Of a stretch of DNA of 64,000 nucleotides, positions 1 through 11,100 are shown one piece after another. Below the pieces are notes generated by a model. The model was not told where the DNA came from. It searched no databases and saw only the letters and a list, made by a program, of their open reading frames with translations. The position numbers were made by a program, and so were the translations under genes. The stretch's first letter is position 1. Each line of letters starts with the position of its first letter. The DNA is from Hymenolepis diminuta (taxonomy: Eukaryota; Platyhelminthes; Cestoda; Cyclophyllidea; Hymenolepididae): contig CAADRB010000014.1 of NCBI GenBank assembly GCA_900708905.1, positions 1,800,454 through 1,864,453 on the forward strand, given 5' to 3'.

Positions 1-419
1 ACATGATGCTCAGAATCATCAACACGTTCTCGTTGTTGGTCAACAGTGAGCAAACGCGGCACCCACTTTGAACAGAGCTTTCTCATAGTCAAATGCTCAT
101 GCAATATGAAGCCAACACGTTCTTTTGATATCTTTACGATGTCAGCAAACTCACGCAACTTCACTTTTTGATCATTCAAAACGATTTTGTGGATTTTTTA
201 AATGTTTTCTGGTGTTACCGCCTCATTTGGACGTCCACTGCATTCTGCATCATCGGTGTCTCTATGACCACGTTTGAAGTCAGCAAACCAACGTTTTATT
301 GTTGTTTCTGATGGAGCGGAGTCCCCATAACACTTTTCAAGCCATTGCATTGCTTGAACGGTATTTTTTCCCATCAAGAAGCAGTGTAAAATTAAAACAC
401 GAAATTGTTTTTGATGCAT
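1..419 (-). pseudogene. Mariner transposase, N-terminal half, one in-frame stop
   Basis: The protein would bind the element's terminal repeats and cut and paste the element (DD34D transposase family). The likely start is the Met of MHQKQFRVLILHCFLMGKN at 417-419; an upstream Met at 465-467 is also in frame but adds residues atypical of the family. The first helix-turn-helix contains KNTVQAM and ends in the SGRP linker (DDAECSGRPNEAVTPENI). A TAA at 198-200 follows, in place of a codon that is Lys in relatives. The frame then stays open and family-like to position 1 (VKLREFADIVKISKERVG, then RKLCSKWVPRLLT with the WVPRLLT motif). The catalytic D residues lie outside the window. With a single stop, this is a fairly young, probably inactive copy. 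Confidence 0.85.
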
Positions 420-598
420 TGTTTTGAAAATAACAAAAGTAGCGTCACTCTTAGCACAATAGGTCACAAAGTAATGAATAGAATATCATGAAATTTTAAC
501 AGCTGTCTCTTGAAGGTTAGTATTAACTGAAAAAGGTGAATGAAATAAAATTAGCGCCATCCATGTGTTAGGCCCGGGATTTTTCAGCCCATGTGTTA
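1..598 (-). mobile_element. Mariner element, 5' half, cut by the window edge
   Basis: Read on the minus strand, the element begins with a terminal repeat near 571-598 (GGGCTGAAAAATCCCGGGCC, of the type seen in animal mariners), then a short leader with ATGGATGGCGC, then the transposase reading frame, which runs off the left end at position 1. The 3' half and the second terminal repeat lie outside the window. The outer end is placed by the repeat motif; the exact border and TA target site were not resolved. Confidence 0.85.
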
Positions 599-3500
599 TT
601 TGTAAGCAAAGAGAAAAAATATTCACACAGAATAAAGAGGTCAAAAGTATCAAAATGTGGATTAAAAAACACGAGCTGTATACTTAAGAAAACAGATTTG
701 ATACAAATCTCGAAACAGTAAGAGGACTCATCAAATATAGCTGAAATTTCTCCCAACTAGACTGATCTGACTTGTCCTCACTCAATCTAATTTACAATGA
801 AAAAAATTTAAAAATACTGACAATAAATAACTGAATGTATAACACGCACATTATTCCATAAGGTTGAAGACCTTATTAAAATAAATTCGACCGTCTAAAC
901 ACAGGACAAATGGTTTTTACAACTGTATCGGCGTAATAATAGTGATGTAATTTGATGCTAAATCGGTTAATGAAAACAAATGCGTCAAAATTAGAATTTT
1001 ATGAAAATTAATGTTAGTTTTGGAAGTAATTAATAAAAAATAAGGAAACGTGGAAGGAAAATTCCACACTTATCGTGATTTTAAAAGAAATATAAGTTAG
1101 GACAAATTATGTTCTATTGCACTCATTTCTATAGTATTTGCGTTTATTTATAAGGATTATGGACGAAAGAGATGTAGCTCTGCACAGCTATAGTTGTGAA
1201 GACACAATGTGGAAAAAAGGCAGGGAAATATAGTACATAAAAATCAAAATTTTACTTCTTCATAAGAAAGCCTGGTGAGTTCAAAATTTTCTTTTGAAGG
1301 ATCTCCAGTTGAATCATATATCAAGTTGAGCATGAAATTCTGATGTGTGTCGTTCCAATCACCTTCGTTCATATAAGACTGAAATTTTTCGGAAAATGGA
1401 CACTCGAGCTTCTTGTTGATCTTTAAGTCTGAGGATTAGTGTTCACGTGTATAATAGAATCTCTTTCTTTCCCGGGAATGTTTGCATACAGTTAGCAGCT
1501 TCGCACTTCAACTCGAACAAAGCTACAATTCACATTCATTTCAACTTCTCCCTTCAATAAAAAAAACCAGAATCTGAAACCTATCCATTCGTAACTTACA
1601 TATTATAAAGCGAATGCCAATAATTTTCGCAAATAAATATACCATTAGCATTAATAGTGGCGTAAACATCAGAGCCCTTTTGTAGATATTGACAATATCT
1701 CATTACAATTTTATCATCTAGTCAAGGTGGATCGTATTAAATTCCCAACCCTTTATTAACAGATAATTAAATAATTAATTTAGATAAATCAAACTTTACA
1801 CTATGAAATTATAACTGGTTAGTAAATGATTTCTTTAGTTGTTCAAGGATGGGAGTGATAGACTGGCAGTTTTTATTTTGAGTAGAGAAAATAGTGATTC
1901 CTTAAATCGCACTTTTAACAATTCCGCCGTTATTTTCTTTTAATCCGATACGTATTTGCAGAAATTTTGTATTTTTCCCAGGCTAAAATACCTTGTCGAC
2001 GGTTGTATTTCCAACAAAAAGTCTATTTCTCAAACTAGTTTATAGGTTAAACTTGATCAACAATAATTTTAAAATTGCTACTATGTACCATTTAACAGCA
2101 TCACCATCAACTCTTTTAAACTAGATCCATCTATGTTATTTTCAGATGAATTTGAACTAATTTATGAGGCATGTGATAACAACAATACAAACATATACAA
2201 ATACTACTGCAACACCACTAATATTTATAGAAATATTTGATTTCAGACCTGAAATCTCTTAAATTTCCTTTATCCGCTGCAAATATCTAAATCGTATCTC
2301 TGATAAAACCAAGTGGACTTTAGAAAATTAAATTAAAAAGCATGCAAGGAGCCATATTACTTAGAAAATGAGACCCTCATTTGCTTTTTTGTCATTGGCC
2401 TAAAGGACATCAGTTATCACAAGCTGTTCACACTTCAGCTGCTACTTCTGTTGCCGAGTTTATTAAAAGTAAGTTAGCGAGTGCCAACACCGGCAGAATT
2501 TTCGAATTTATCAGGTATCAATATAGCTAAGACGAAAGACCATCTTAAGGCGTGCTTATTTGATGATCACAGTTTGAAAACAGCCGAATGAAACGGTTTA
2601 GTAATGGCTTCGTTAATTATAAGTCTTTGGTCAAGCATGATATTTTGTGTTAAGTAGATATGCATTGGTTACATGTGAATTAAATAAAGCACTGTCACAA
2701 TAATGTGTTTATTTTTCGAAAAACAACAGATTTTTTGCATAATACTGAAGAGAAAATACAGCAAATTAGATGGCTTCTGAAGTGACTTTCCCATTGGAAC
2801 TAACCAGAAACTCAAAATAAATATAAAATTTCATTCTAAAAATAAAGAAAATTGAACTTACCATCGACTTAATTTAATGACTGTCCAGCAGTGGTGGTTC
2901 TGCTTTGATTTCCTGTCATCTATTCCATGCTAAATTTTTTCCAATCCTTCATTCTATATTTAAAATATTGAACAGTCTCCTTCCAATGAATAGGCACCTT
3001 AATTTCGCCGTTTTTCATTAACTCTACTAGGTGTAATAATATTTCGTACGAAATATGCACATATAGCCTTAAAAATTTGGGTGCATGAGGAAAAGAAACC
3101 ATTGTAGCAATGGTAAAAATTGTAAGTAGTAAAGTGATAAAATGCGCATAGAAAATGGCACAAAAAGTGTAGTTTAATGTTATATTCTAATATTTGGTAT
3201 TATATTTGATAAGAGAATGATACCGTAGAAATTTTCATTTTCATATTTTGTATTAAACTCCTTTTTTGCACAAAGAATTCAATCACCGCTCCAACGCTAA
3301 CTGTTTTAACTAATAAAACTTGGTTCAAAGTGAAAAATCATTCAGGCAGGCAATAAATGATTCCTTTTAAAATGAGGAAATACTCTGCATCCTATACTCA
3401 TCAATTTTATCTGAATATCCAAGATTATTCAAATAAATGTTAGATTTACTTATATTTGAAAGTCAAGTCTGACTATTGCTTTCGTATCAGATGGCAAGTA

Positions 3501-3659
3501 AAACTTCCCAAGCGGATGTAATGATTGTACTCCCTGTTAAATAAATTTACAGGGCAAATACTTTAAATAGATTGATTTAAATGTTAAATACAATAATTTT
3601 ACTTAAAAAATAAGTATTCAACATCCAAAGGGTCTGCTCCCTCTAATAGTCGCCCTCAG
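599..3659. other. AT-rich DNA with no supportable gene
   Basis: I see only short open frames here, without family motifs or convincing splice borders. The one mildly coding-like stretch (plus strand, about 2390-2540) is unrecognised and is listed under rejected items. Confidence 0.5.
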
Positions 3660-4028
3660 CTACTCAAACATTGTTTGCTTACAAAACACCAAATGTAACC
3701 TTTCCTGGCTACAAAATAAATGACAATTCATTATTTAAAGTATACGGACTTAAGCGTTCATTTACAAGGAAAAGATCCACATCAAATATCCGCTGTGATT
3801 TTATGTCATACTTACTTTATCTGTTACCGTGGTTCGCTAATTATCTTTTACCACATTTTCTACATGCACCAGGCCGTCTTAAGTATAAATCATGTTATGG
3901 TCCCTAAGCACTTTATCAACCCTACTTCATCATTGAACTGTACTCTCTCCATTAATCCCAATTGAAGCATTTGGTTGCAGGGTCGTTACTTCCTCTCTGT
4001 CCCTGCTCAATAAAGCATTCTGTTACAA
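3660..4028 (+). repeat. LTR-like segment (decayed retroelement end)
   Basis: This is a comparatively GC- and pyrimidine-rich island ending in TCCCTGCTCAATAAAGCATT and then GTTACAAAT. A polyadenylation hexamer (4009-4014) shortly before TTACA is the arrangement expected at the end of the R-U5 part of an LTR. It has the same orientation as the Gypsy relic 2 kb downstream and might be its 5' LTR. No primer-binding site follows and no partner LTR was found, so this is an inference from composition and signal order only. Unrelated AT/CT-rich DNA is the alternative. Confidence 0.3.
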
Positions 4029-6094
4029 ATTATATCTCATTTCCGCCTTGTATTAGCTAGGTTCGTGCAGTCAATAAGGATATAGACTTATTTACTTCTC
4101 CCCAGCTGGTATTAACTTCTTCAAAGATGGAACCAATCTTAATATAGATGCAATGAAAATATATTTTAAACTAATTATCAGTCGAAAATAGTGACTTCAC
4201 ATATTTCATGGAAAGTTCATGCTCCTTCAATGTCGCACTGATGAAAGGTATTCAAGCACAATGGATTTCGCATTAATAATCAATGGATTATTTTGTTTCA
4301 ACAAACGTCTTTTGTACTTTTTGATGAGATATAATCACTCATTTTATTTCCATGTACATAAATTGTAATCATCCTTAATTACCCATAACTATCGGGTATC
4401 CGGTACGTTTCAGAAGTCATTAATGCTGTGTTCTGGCCATATATCGTGAATAAATTAATAGGTCCAGTGAAGTGATATGAAAGATTTGTTTAATCTTATA
4501 TTGAGGCTGTTTGCAAAAACACCTTCCATAAGTTTACGTTGCTCATAAGAAGGTGCAATTACGATTCTAACTGTGAGAAAACATTTGAATAGTAAATTAA
4601 TCCAGAAAGGGTTGTAAAAGCTATGAGTAAAACCAGGTTATAGAAAACGTATCACTTCATTAGTTCAGTTCACTATCCTCTACTGAAACCATTTTTGACC
4701 ACTAGCTAGATAAGTGTGATATGTAGAGGATTATCGATGAAATTTTGTGAATGTATTCTAATGGAGATTCAAATATAGAACCACTACGTTTTGGAAACGA
4801 AGGATTCTTTACATTTCTAGGGCTGTAAATTAGTCGTGATAATCAATAAGGAATGCTACTAATCAATATCTGGTTGTTTGTTTAAGGGGATGGTTGAAAC
4901 TGTCATGTTCAGCGCTGCTATTGGATTTAGTACGAGCCTCTTCAAAAGACCATTTAAAATAATAGCACCTCATGTTCTTCGAGCTAAGAGAAGAAACAAT
5001 TATCCTAAATAACACTGACAAAATACCCTAGTTTTTCTCAAAACCATTTCCCTCTGTTGCAGCCATTTATCTACTTGTCCAATTCTTTCTTCATGAGGAG
5101 TAAAGTTCCCTCCGAAATATCTAAATGTTCGCAAGCCCAATTTTCCTGATCTGATCTCTAGGTATCTGATTGAGTTCATGTTCGGAATGTTCAGGACTAG
5201 TTGAATTCGTCCATTTGTATCTTCCAACAGCCATAAGCGATCAAAGGTATTTTAAGTAAAGCAAAGCTCACTAAAGTTTCATCTGAGGGAACTCCAGACG
5301 ATTAACTAAGCAGTTTGCCTTTCACTTATTCTATCTAAACTGTTACATAACAGAAAATAGTATTTTCTCCTAGACAATTCCCATATGTAAGATTCCTTTT
5401 TTCCTCCTTTTAATTACCTTTTGTTTGGACGAATTTATTTACATTACGGTCGTAATTAGCCCATAATATAAATCGGTCTATAAACACGAAAAAGTGCATC
5501 TTATTTTGATACGGTCGTTTAGGTCGTTTTGTATCATGGTGTTGTTGGGTCGTACTTGTAACTAGTGCAATGTCTTAGGGAATCTAAGAGTCGGTTAAGA
5601 TATCATACAAAGAAGGACAGATTGTAACATTTTGACGACGCGTTATCGAATTACGCGGATATGGAAGGCCGAATCTCTTTAATAGTGAGATATACCTTCA
5701 CTCAGATGAAGTTATCAAAGACTATGTGAAAAATGTAGACATATTTCACCATAATCCTCTTGAGGGTGAAGCTTATGTAACATTTTATATTCAATACCGT
5801 GATATTTATAAGAACAACACGGCAGATCGCCTCCACGTCATTCAAATTACCACGCTGCCCCGAGGATTTAACAGAAACAACTAATACCTATGTTTGTCCT
5901 ACTTTCAACAGATGAATCCTACTGACCAAACATATGAAAAGATGATTGGTAATTTAGGTTCGATCGTTAGTGACAACAATTAGCTTTTCAACTCTAACTT
6001 ACGTAGAGATGAAAATTTTTACCATTAAACAAGGAAGCCAATGTCAAGAAGTCACATTACGGACTTGAATTTGCTGCAGAACCGTTAACCTCGA
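4029..6094. other. No recognised gene; possible decayed retroelement interior
   Basis: Between the LTR-like segment and the Gypsy protease relic the plus strand holds broken coding-like pieces (for example around 5660-5880, with the phrase HHNPLEGEAYVTFYIQYRD) that might be the element's old gag region, but I could not match them to a family. A 75-codon minus-strand frame at 5000-5227 is also unassigned. Confidence 0.35.
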
Positions 6095-7040
6095 GTGCTC
6101 AACCTGAAAGGACCTGAAAATGACACCACCAATCGACAAAAGGGACCCACTTCCTATTTGACAATTATCCAACGAATATCAGAAGCAGCCACTTTCAAAA
6201 CTCTGATTTTACGGAGAACGTCGTTATCATCGGGACGGCCCTATCAAAGATGTCGGTGCCAGAGTGGCAACGAAAATTCCTCTACTGAGAATTTTCTACG
6301 AACAGTTTAACTTGAACAGCGAGAGAGCATTAACTCAGACGTGGCAGAGCTATAGCACATTAACACAGGTAAATGTTAATTCTAGAAAGTATGATAAGCT
6401 AAGCGTTAATGGTATAACATTTAAGCTTCAGATCGACACGGGCCCCAATATCTAGTTCTGTGCGACTCTACATATCAATGCGATGCGAAGTTACATACCA
6501 GGAGAAGACGATCTTCAAGAAGTGCTACGTTACAGATCAAAATATCAATCCCGTGAGCCTAGATTGGATTCAACCACTGCCTATATGTTGCCGAAATCCC
6601 TTATTCTTCTATTCATATTCAATTGCCGAAATCAGATTCTCCCAGGACTCAGCTATAAATTACCACTTCAGGCCCACTAAAGGTGCAACATGCACCGCGA
6701 TGATAAATTCACGTTTGAAAGGGCCTGATGTTATTCTACTCTCGTCGACAACAAGCAGATTGGCTATCCCTGTACTCTAGTGAACTTGTAATGTACCAGA
6801 AGCGCTCATTACGGATCCAAGTAGACCATTTGATTCAACATTTTGTCCAATTTTGCTCCGATCGATCTATTATTCAACTAAGGAGATCTCTCACCGTGTT
6901 AGGGCAATCTGCTCCTGCAGCATCATTTAGAGGTCAAGATTTGAGGGCAACGTGTGAAAAGTTGTTGTTATCACGACTTTGTATCCCGACCAGGTGGAAC
7001 CTAAGGCGCGCATATAGTGTGGGCGATATTGAGTAAGCCC
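6095..7040 (+). pseudogene. Ty3/Gypsy retrotransposon relic: protease and integrase pieces
   Basis: Three overlapping plus-strand frames join into a broken Gypsy polyprotein. At about 6370-6455 is a retroviral-type aspartic protease start (SVNGITFKLQIDTG; the catalytic Asp-Thr-Gly is intact, then P-N-I and a stop). After a frame change at about 6455-6585 the protease tail reads on to NPVSLDWIQPL, the junction normally leading to reverse transcriptase. By 6715-6780 the sequence is already integrase-like (GPDVILLSSTTSRL), continuing at about 6840-7036 (FCSDRSIIQLR, then a degraded HPQSN/AERF region). The reverse transcriptase and RNase H, normally some 2 kb, are absent, so the element carries a large internal deletion plus several frameshifts. 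Upstream, RCRCQSGNENSS may be a ruined zinc knuckle. Family assignment rests on motif order; the clade (CsRn1-like is possible) is inference. Confidence 0.65.
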
Positions 7041-7789
7041 TCAACCATCATTTAAATCACCAATTGACAGCTGCCAAAATCACCAAACTGTAGGGCATGA
7101 TTAACCAGTTAATTTACCTTCCAGTTATTCTATATAAACTATACCCTGAATGTTGCATTTACTGAATCAAGTATCTCAATCTTTATTTTTCCTTGAAATC
7201 AACCTGATGGTATTGATTTTGACCCAATCAATATAATTACTTATCATAAAATTCATTAAAATTAAACCAAGTTATTATTAATTATTTCGAGACGAGGGGT
7301 AAAGGTTGTTACTTTTATCATTTTAATTAAGGAAAATATCTTGGCCCTAGGAAGAGCTTAATTTTAATAAAAATGAGAAGGGGAGGCTAGGAGAGATCAA
7401 AAGTATCTCACTTTATTTTAATTTTGGATCTATCAGCTTGTTCTCTTTAGGTTAGTGGGAGGTTAAAGCTTTTATGAGAAAGGTTCTAAATTCCTTATTT
7501 CAGGATTCCAAATCTATTTTTCATTATTTCGACCTTATTAAACAGTTGATTAGATTGAGAAATTGGTTAAGGTACCTCGCGTAATCTGTGTTCACAAGTC
7601 TCGCCTATCTGCTAGTAATTTAAGTAGCATTTTAAGAATAAAAAGCTTTAAATCAGCAGGATAAAATAAAGTCAAAATTTGTTGTAAAACGAAATTTTCA
7701 GTCGTCAAATATAGATGAAGTTCTCGGTGATTGGGTACTTTAATGAAAGGTAGCCAAGAAAGGTGTAGATAGTTATACAACACTATAGA
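7041..7789. other. AT-rich DNA, no gene seen
   Basis: This is low-complexity AT-rich sequence downstream of the Gypsy relic. No 3' LTR could be recognised. Confidence 0.4.
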
Positions 7790-8170
7790 CAGGAGGGTGC
7801 CGGCAATGAAGCTGATCAGCAGTTGATTATAAAAAGAGATGGCTCAGTGGTTAGAAGAGAATTCGAGGAAGGATTTGACAGACAGGAGCTGGAGATGACA
7901 GTTAGGCCTCATTGTTGATTAGTAAAATATGGAGGAGTATTTACTGGTGTGAAGATGTACCCATATAACTGTAAAATGTGACCGTGGTAGTCTGATTACA
8001 TGTATAAGGCAATCGAAACAGTAAAAGGAAGGTTTTCTTCAAGCAAAGGCTTGCAGATGGATTGGCATAAAATTTGTATATGGCAAAGTGAACCTTTAGA
8101 ACATTTTGATCGACTTGCTAGCGAATGTCTATGGGATTTGAAATGGTTTAGAGTTGTTGAGAAATACTAA
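7790..8170 (+). pseudogene. Possible retroelement gag relic
   Basis: Two coding-like plus-strand pieces sit in an island of higher GC. The first (about 7794-7915) contains GNEADQQLIIKRDGSVVRRE and ends in a stop. The second (about 7994-8167) contains MDWHKICIWQSEPLEHFDRL followed by ASECLWDL and ends at TAA. The spacing of Trp, Gln, Glu and F-x-x-RL resembles the capsid region of LTR-element gag proteins, but this is a loose resemblance from memory. Stops and a frame break separate the pieces. It could equally be the remains of another mobile-element gene. Confidence 0.25.
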
Positions 8171-11100
8171 TATATCATTAGTAACAAATGAAAATCAAAT
8201 AAGAAAACAAACTTTTATTCAGGGCATAAGATTTAACCCAACGGTTATCCCTCGTCCATTCATTACTGGATGAAATGCATAGAAAAAGGGTGATAATATC
8301 TTTTTCCCCTGAAATGTGCAATTGAATGTAACGGGTAATAGCGCGTGTATAAAAAACAGCAATTTCGGCGCAATCTGTTTATTCAGGCCTGTTGGATGAA
8401 AGTGAACAATTTTATCCAATAAAAACTTAGATGACAATTAATTGTTAATTATTTATAAAATTTGCATATTTGCTATAATGTGTTAAAATGCAGAATTTTG
8501 GAGTAATACCTACCATTAGGCAGTTGTGTGCTATCATTGAGTTTTGGCTCGTATGAGAGGCTAATAAAGTTATAAAAACCGTAATATACAGAAGCAACTC
8601 ATTTCTTATGAAATATAAGGAAAAATTTATAAATTCCCGCAGATATTTCTTTGAACCACCTGCCATTAATAATTTACCGGAAATGCTAATTTCCTTTTAC
8701 TTAAAAATACTTTTAATTTTATCATTTAGCGTTCTTTCAAAACGCATTGGCTTTTCATCGATTTCTGTCAATATTTAATTCTCAGTGTTTGTTTAGATAT
8801 TTCTACGCTTAATGCCGGTGTCACCCTTATTAATAACTGCTGCTTCTATAATTAACAAGAAAATATTTCACTTTTTCCCCATCTTCCAGGAACTACATCC
8901 ATTAATATCCTAAATTTTTCCTTCAATTTCGACAATAACTGTTTTCATTTATCATAACCATTCAAGACATAATTGTATTTTAGCAACCTCATTCTTCTCA
9001 CATATAATTAAATTCATTATGGTTTGCTCTTACCCTCTTACTCAAGGACTTGTTTGGGTATTTCAGAAGTTCCTCTTTGAACCTTAATTGCTTATTTAGT
9101 AGCAATATTATATGGAAGCAATATTATATATAGCATTTAGGAGAAGGAAGTGCTATTTGAAAACTTTATATTTCGTTTTCATATATTTGCAGTTTGGATA
9201 TTCAAACAAAAAACACTGTATTATTATGTGTATTCCTATCGTCCTTGATTGCATAATTTGAATAGTTTGGGCATTAATATGGATTACCACTACAAACGGA
9301 CATCATGATATTGAGTTCTGTCAAAATTCACTATTGAATGTTGTAAATTTAATTGCGCCACTTTTAGTCGAATGAATGAAAACTTCAATACGTGAATGCA
9401 AAGTGTGGAACATTAAACAATACATATTCTTATTAAACAAAAATTAGCCTCACTCACTTATATTATTAGGAATAAGGAAGCAAGATATAATTACACAAAG
9501 AATATGAATAAATCAACCATTCAAGGAAACTGAAAATTTCAAATGATTTCAAATTACGATCATAGATCTAAAAGTGAGGTAATCGAATAGATTAAGTAAA
9601 TATGCAAATAATGTTAATAATCTTTACAGTGAGCATGTGATGAAGAAATCCTGTTCTTACATTTTGAGCTATCGGATATATATTTACATAATTTTATTCC
9701 AAATTTATTTTAAATGAAGAGAAAATAAATCCATGAATTAAATTGAAGCTGGTAAAGAAAGCCCAATTGCAGAAAAGATAATCATAAAGCCTTGGAGAGT
9801 TCTCTCTTCCCTGTGCTAGAATTTAAAGGCAATTAATTCTATTGTCTAATTCGTATGTTTTATATCATTTTAAATAAGTGAATTTACTATAATGCAAATT
9901 CTTAATGAAAAAGGAATTAGAAAGTAGTAAATATCGATTTATATTTATTAACGGCGTAGCAGGTATGAAGAAGACAGCAGTGCCATAACTTAATAAATAA
10001 ATGTGTAATGTGAAGTGAATTCTTTCTCCCGTCTTAAGATAAAAGTAAGTATATGAAGTTAAATAGGGATACCTAGTGTAATGACACGGACATGTACGAA
10101 CTTGATTTAACTAATATTCTACATTTATTACTATTATGATGGCATAATGGAGCACTACATGCAACTCAAGCACCTGTAGAATCACTGATTTTTAAGAACA
10201 ATTTCCTTATGCTCTGTTTTTCTCCACCTCATAACATGCTATTTTCAAGGGTATATATTTCGTCGTCTAAAATATATTTTAATTACAATTATTTATTCAC
10301 TCTTATCAATAAAATGTATTGGATAAATTAATATTATTTCATATTAAATGAAACAGATAAATTTTGAAAATACTTAACACTCTATCAAAATTAATGATAT
10401 TAATAACAAATATATTCATTTTTCTTCATACTATTGTTCCATACCGTTCAATTTCATTTGCTCTATTAAGAAAAGCCTCATTTTGTGAATTCTCAACTTT
10501 TTTATTTTATCAAATATATTCGAACTACATGAGATATGTGAGATCGATCGACCTTAATACTTATTACAATGTCACAACAGTAAAACAAGATTTCGGTTTG
10601 TTTATATTCATTCATTTTCTGTCTTAAATTGAATTTAGCACATTCAGTTATTAATTTTAATAATAATGCATAAATTGAAAATGCAAGAAATCGATTTGGT
10701 TCATCATTTAAACTTTCCATATATAAATACATTTCGTTTTTTATATAAAAAACCACATTTGATCTATTGATTGGTCCTTCATTTCTGCTTGGAACTTGCG
10801 ACCAATCAAATGGAAATCTGAGTATTAAATACATGGCCAAATCACCACCTCGTACTTGTCAAGTCCATATACATAAAAGGACGTTTTTATTTCGAAAACT
10901 AGCGCAATAGTTCGGTCACGACTTCAAAGAAAGCAAGATTTAATGCCGAACACGATTGGAAAATAATCTCACTTAACAAAAATATCAGTGTTTGATTAGT
11001 GTCTGAAAAGTTAATCCGAATTTCTCCACCCAGCGATGTACGTAGAATATTCACAAGTTTTTAATAGAGTCATGCAAGGAGATATATATTACTAATACAA

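Noticed and set aside
2390..2540. Plus-strand stretch reading HWPKGHQLSQAVHTSAATSV
   Set aside because: It looked coding-like but has no start, no splice partner and no family match.
10502..10840. 112-codon minus-strand frame
   Set aside because: AT-rich, no recognisable motif, no splice context; likely chance.
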